This document shows positions 4,188 to 6,560 of a stretch of DNA of 6,560 nucleotides, piece by piece. The stretch lies in assembly GCA_937927885.1 (NCBI GenBank), contig CALEZJ010000336.1, positions 1 through 6,560 of the forward strand, written 5' to 3'. The position numbers and the translations under genes were made by a program. Under the pieces are notes generated by a model, which saw only the letters and a program-made list of their open reading frames with translations, did no database searches and was not told the origin of the DNA. Numbering within the stretch: position 1 is the stretch's first letter; each line of letters begins with the position of its first letter. Source of the stretch: an uncultured Paracoccaceae bacterium. GTDB lineage: Bacteria > Pseudomonadota > Alphaproteobacteria > Rhodobacterales > Rhodobacteraceae.

Positions 4188-6560
4188 ATGGCCGAGCAGA
4201 AGTTCATCGAAATCCGCGGCGCGCGCGAGCACAACCTCAAGGCCGTGGATGTCGACATTCCGCGCGACCAGCTGGTGGTGATCACCGGGCTTTCGGGCTC
4301 GGGCAAGTCGTCTCTGGCCTTTGACACGATCTATGCCGAGGGGCAGCGGCGTTATGTCGAAAGCCTTAGTGCCTATGCGCGGCAGTTTCTGGACATGATG
4401 CAGAAACCCGACGTCGAGCATATCGCGGGCCTGTCGCCGGCCATTTCCATCGAACAGAAAACGACCTCGAAGAACCCGCGCTCGACCGTCGGCACGGTGA
4501 CGGAAATCCACGACTACCTGCGCCTCTTGTTCGCCCGCGCGGGCACGCCCTACTCCCCCGCCACCGGCCTGCCCATCGAGGCGCAACAGGTGCAGGACAT
4601 GGTGGACCGCATCCTCTCGCTGCCCGAGGGCACGCGCGCCTACCTGTTGGCCCCCATCGTGCGCGACCGCAAGGGCGAGTACCGCAAGGAAATGCTGGAA
4701 CTGCGCAAGCAGGGGTTCCAGCGGGTCAAGGTGGATGGACAGTTCCACGAACTCGAATCGCCGCCCGAACTGGACAAGAAATTCCGCCATGACATCGACG
4801 TGGTGGTGGACCGTATCGTGGTGCGCCCTGGCACGGAAACCCGGCTGGCCGACAGCCTGCGCACGGCCCTCGATCTGGCTGACGGCATCGCCATTCTGGA
4901 ACTGACGGCGCTTGAGGGCGAAACGCCCGAGCGCATCACTTTTTCCGAGAAATTCGCTTGCCCGGTCTCCGGCTTTACCATCCCCGAGATCGAGCCCCGC
5001 CTTTTTTCCTTCAACGCGCCTTTTGGGGCCTGCCCGGCCTGCGACGGGCTGGGGGTGGAACTGTTCTTTGACGAACGCCTTGTCGTGCCCGACGCGATGC
5101 TTCGGCTGGAGGACGGCGCCATCGCCCCCTGGCGCAAGGGCAAGACGCCCTATTTCCTGCAAACCATCGAGGCGCTGGCCAAGCATTACAAGTTCGACGC
5201 GAAAAAGCCCTGGCGCGACCTTGGCGACAGCGTGAAGCAGATGCTGCTGCACGGATCGAACGGCGAGGAAATCCCGTTCCGCTATGACGATGCTGGCCGG
5301 GTCTATCAGGTCAGTCGCGCCTTCGAGGGGGTGATCCCCAACATGGAACGCCGCTGGAAGGAAACCGACAGCGCCTGGGTGCGCGAGGAATTCGAGCGCT
5401 ATCAGAACAATCGCCCGTGCAGCACCTGCGGCGGCGCGCGTCTGAAACCCGAAGCGCTGGCGGTCCGCATCGCGGGCAAGCACATTTCGCAGATCTCCGA
5501 AATGTCGATCCGCGAGGCACTGGACTGGATCACCGAGGCGCCGAACCATCTGACCCGGCAAAAGAACCAGATCGCCACGGCGATTCTGAAGGAAATCCGC
5601 GAACGGCTGGGATTTCTGGTCAATGTCGGCCTCGACTACCTCACCCTCAGCCGCGCGGCGGGCACCTTGTCGGGCGGTGAAAGCCAGCGGATTCGCCTTG
5701 CCAGCCAGATCGGCAGCGGGTTGACCGGGGTGCTTTATGTGCTTGATGAGCCCTCCATCGGCCTGCATCAGCGCGACAACGACCGGCTGCTGACCACGCT
5801 GCGCAACCTGCGCGATCAGGGCAACACCGTGCTGGTGGTCGAGCACGACGAGGACGCGATTCGCACCGCTGACTGGGTGCTGGACATGGGCCCCGGCGCT
5901 GGGGTGCATGGCGGGCGGATCGTCAGCCAGGGCACACCCGAGGCCATCGCCGCCGATCCGGCCAGCGTGACCGGGCAATACCTGTCGGGCACGCGTCGGA
6001 TCGAGGTGCCAAGGCATCGGCGAGCGGGCAACGGCAAGGCGATCCGGGTTGTCAAGGCGACGGGAAACAACCTGAAAGAGGTCTCGGTCGATTTCCCCTT
6101 GGGCAAGTTCGTTTGCGTGACCGGCGTGTCGGGCGGCGGCAAATCGACGCTGACGATTGAAACGCTGTTCAAGACCGCCTCGATGCGGCTGAACGGCGCG
6201 CGCCAGACCCCGGCGCCCTGCGAAACGATCACCGGGCTGCAACATCTCGACAAGGTCATCGACATCGACCAGCGCCCCATCGGCCGCACACCGCGTTCGA
6301 ACCCCGCGACCTATACCGACGCCTTTGGCCCCATCCGCGACTGGTTCGCCGGCCTGCCGGAATCAAAGGCCCGGGGCTACAAACCGGGGCGGTTCAGCTT
6401 CAACGTCAAGGGCGGACGCTGCGAGGCCTGTCAGGGCGACGGCGTGCTGAAAATCGAGATGAACTTTCTGCCCGACGTCTATGTCACCTGCGAGACCTGC
6501 AAGGGCAAACGCTATAACCGCGAGACGCTGGAGGTTCTGTTCAAGGGCACGTCGATCTCG
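4188..6560 (+). CDS. uvrA: UvrA, excinuclease ABC subunit A (partial, 3' end outside window)
   Basis: UvrA is the damage-sensing ATPase of nucleotide excision repair. As a dimer it scans DNA, loads UvrB at lesions and then leaves. The first 791 codons are present, of a protein usually near 950. Visible features are the first Walker A GLSGSGKS (34-41, Lys40), the first zinc-module region CPVS...CPAC (Cys258, Ser261, Cys282, Cys285), the first ABC signature [12 protein letters not shown] (494-505), Walker B LYVLDEP (Asp520, Glu521), the H-loop His553, the second Walker [10 protein letters not shown] (646-654, Lys652), and the second zinc module with Cys745, Cys748, Cys768 and Cys771. The second signature and Walker B lie beyond the window. 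The start is the ATG giving [18 protein letters not shown], with GTGGGG six bases upstream. An in-frame ATG at 4158 overlaps the candidate -10. The gene diverges from the rhodanese and is probably LexA-controlled. Confidence 0.98.
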   Translation, partial: MAEQKFIEIRGAREHNLKAVDVDIPRDQLVVITGLSGSGKSSLAFDTIYAEGQRRYVESLSAYARQFLDMMQKPDVEHIAGLSPAISIEQKTTSKNPRSTVGTVTEIHDYLRLLFARAGTPYSPATGLPIEAQQVQDMVDRILSLPEGTRAYLLAPIVRDRKGEYRKEMLELRKQGFQRVKVDGQFHELESPPELDKKFRHDIDVVVDRIVVRPGTETRLADSLRTALDLADGIAILELTALEGETPERITFSEKFACPVSGFTIPEIEPRLFSFNAPFGACPACDGLGVELFFDERLVVPDAMLRLEDGAIAPWRKGKTPYFLQTIEALAKHYKFDAKKPWRDLGDSVKQMLLHGSNGEEIPFRYDDAGRVYQVSRAFEGVIPNMERRWKETDSAWVREEFERYQNNRPCSTCGGARLKPEALAVRIAGKHISQISEMSIREALDWITEAPNHLTRQKNQIATAILKEIRERLGFLVNVGLDYLTLSRAAGTLSGGESQRIRLASQIGSGLTGVLYVLDEPSIGLHQRDNDRLLTTLRNLRDQGNTVLVVEHDEDAIRTADWVLDMGPGAGVHGGRIVSQGTPEAIAADPASVTGQYLSGTRRIEVPRHRRAGNGKAIRVVKATGNNLKEVSVDFPLGKFVCVTGVSGGGKSTLTIETLFKTASMRLNGARQTPAPCETITGLQHLDKVIDIDQRPIGRTPRSNPATYTDAFGPIRDWFAGLPESKARGYKPGRFSFNVKGGRCEACQGDGVLKIEMNFLPDVYVTCETCKGKRYNRETLEVLFKGTSIS

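Noticed and set aside
4173..6245. 690-residue minus-strand open frame opposite uvrA
   Set aside because: It lies wholly antisense to a clear uvrA. Its Arg/His/Gln/Ala-rich product has no recognisable domain, and long antisense frames are expected where G/C-biased third positions remove stop codons.
1..6560. Search for CRISPR arrays, tRNA/rRNA genes, insertion sequences, attachment sites or phage and defence genes
   Set aside because: No regularly spaced repeats, no cloverleaf or rRNA-like stretch, no transposase or integrase, and no compositional break were seen. The genes are ordinary core functions.

Overview
The window looks like chromosomal housekeeping DNA from an alphaproteobacterium, most likely of the Rhodobacteraceae (Paracoccus/Rhodobacter/Roseobacter type). 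The reasons are the high GC content, strong third-position G/C bias, the wording of the UvrA and dihydrolipoyl dehydrogenase proteins, and a GTTC-N7-GTTC type SOS box upstream of uvrA. The assignment rests on remembered family sequence, not on a search.

Layout, left to right. Bases 1-57 are the last codons of an unidentified plus-strand gene. Bases 58-156 are a convergent intergenic region with a good intrinsic terminator for that gene and a G-tract/hairpin-rich block. Four minus-strand genes follow, transcribed right to left: a single-domain rhodanese (3994-3617), a 12-segment MFS transporter of the YcaD-like type (3506-2268), a DUF924 protein (2210-1647) and dihydrolipoyl dehydrogenase, the E3 subunit of 2-oxo acid dehydrogenase complexes (1551-157). 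Gaps between them are 110, 57 and 95 bases. They may be partly co-transcribed, but the first gap holds a near-perfect 12-bp hairpin and the last gap an AT-rich leader with an inverted repeat, so separate control of MFS and lpd is plausible.

Bases 3995-4187 are a divergent promoter region. To the left it carries a candidate promoter for the rhodanese. To the right it carries a candidate LexA site and a candidate sigma70-type promoter for uvrA. The uvrA gene starts at 4188 and runs off the right edge with 791 codons visible, including the first ABC ATPase core, the second Walker A and both zinc-module regions. The first zinc module has Ser in place of one Cys.

I see no mobile element, CRISPR array, RNA gene, toxin-antitoxin pair or phage gene, and no sign of an undescribed multi-gene system. 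The items most worth a second look are non-coding: the SOS-like box, the hairpin between rhodanese and MFS, the inverted repeat before lpd, and the structured convergent spacer.
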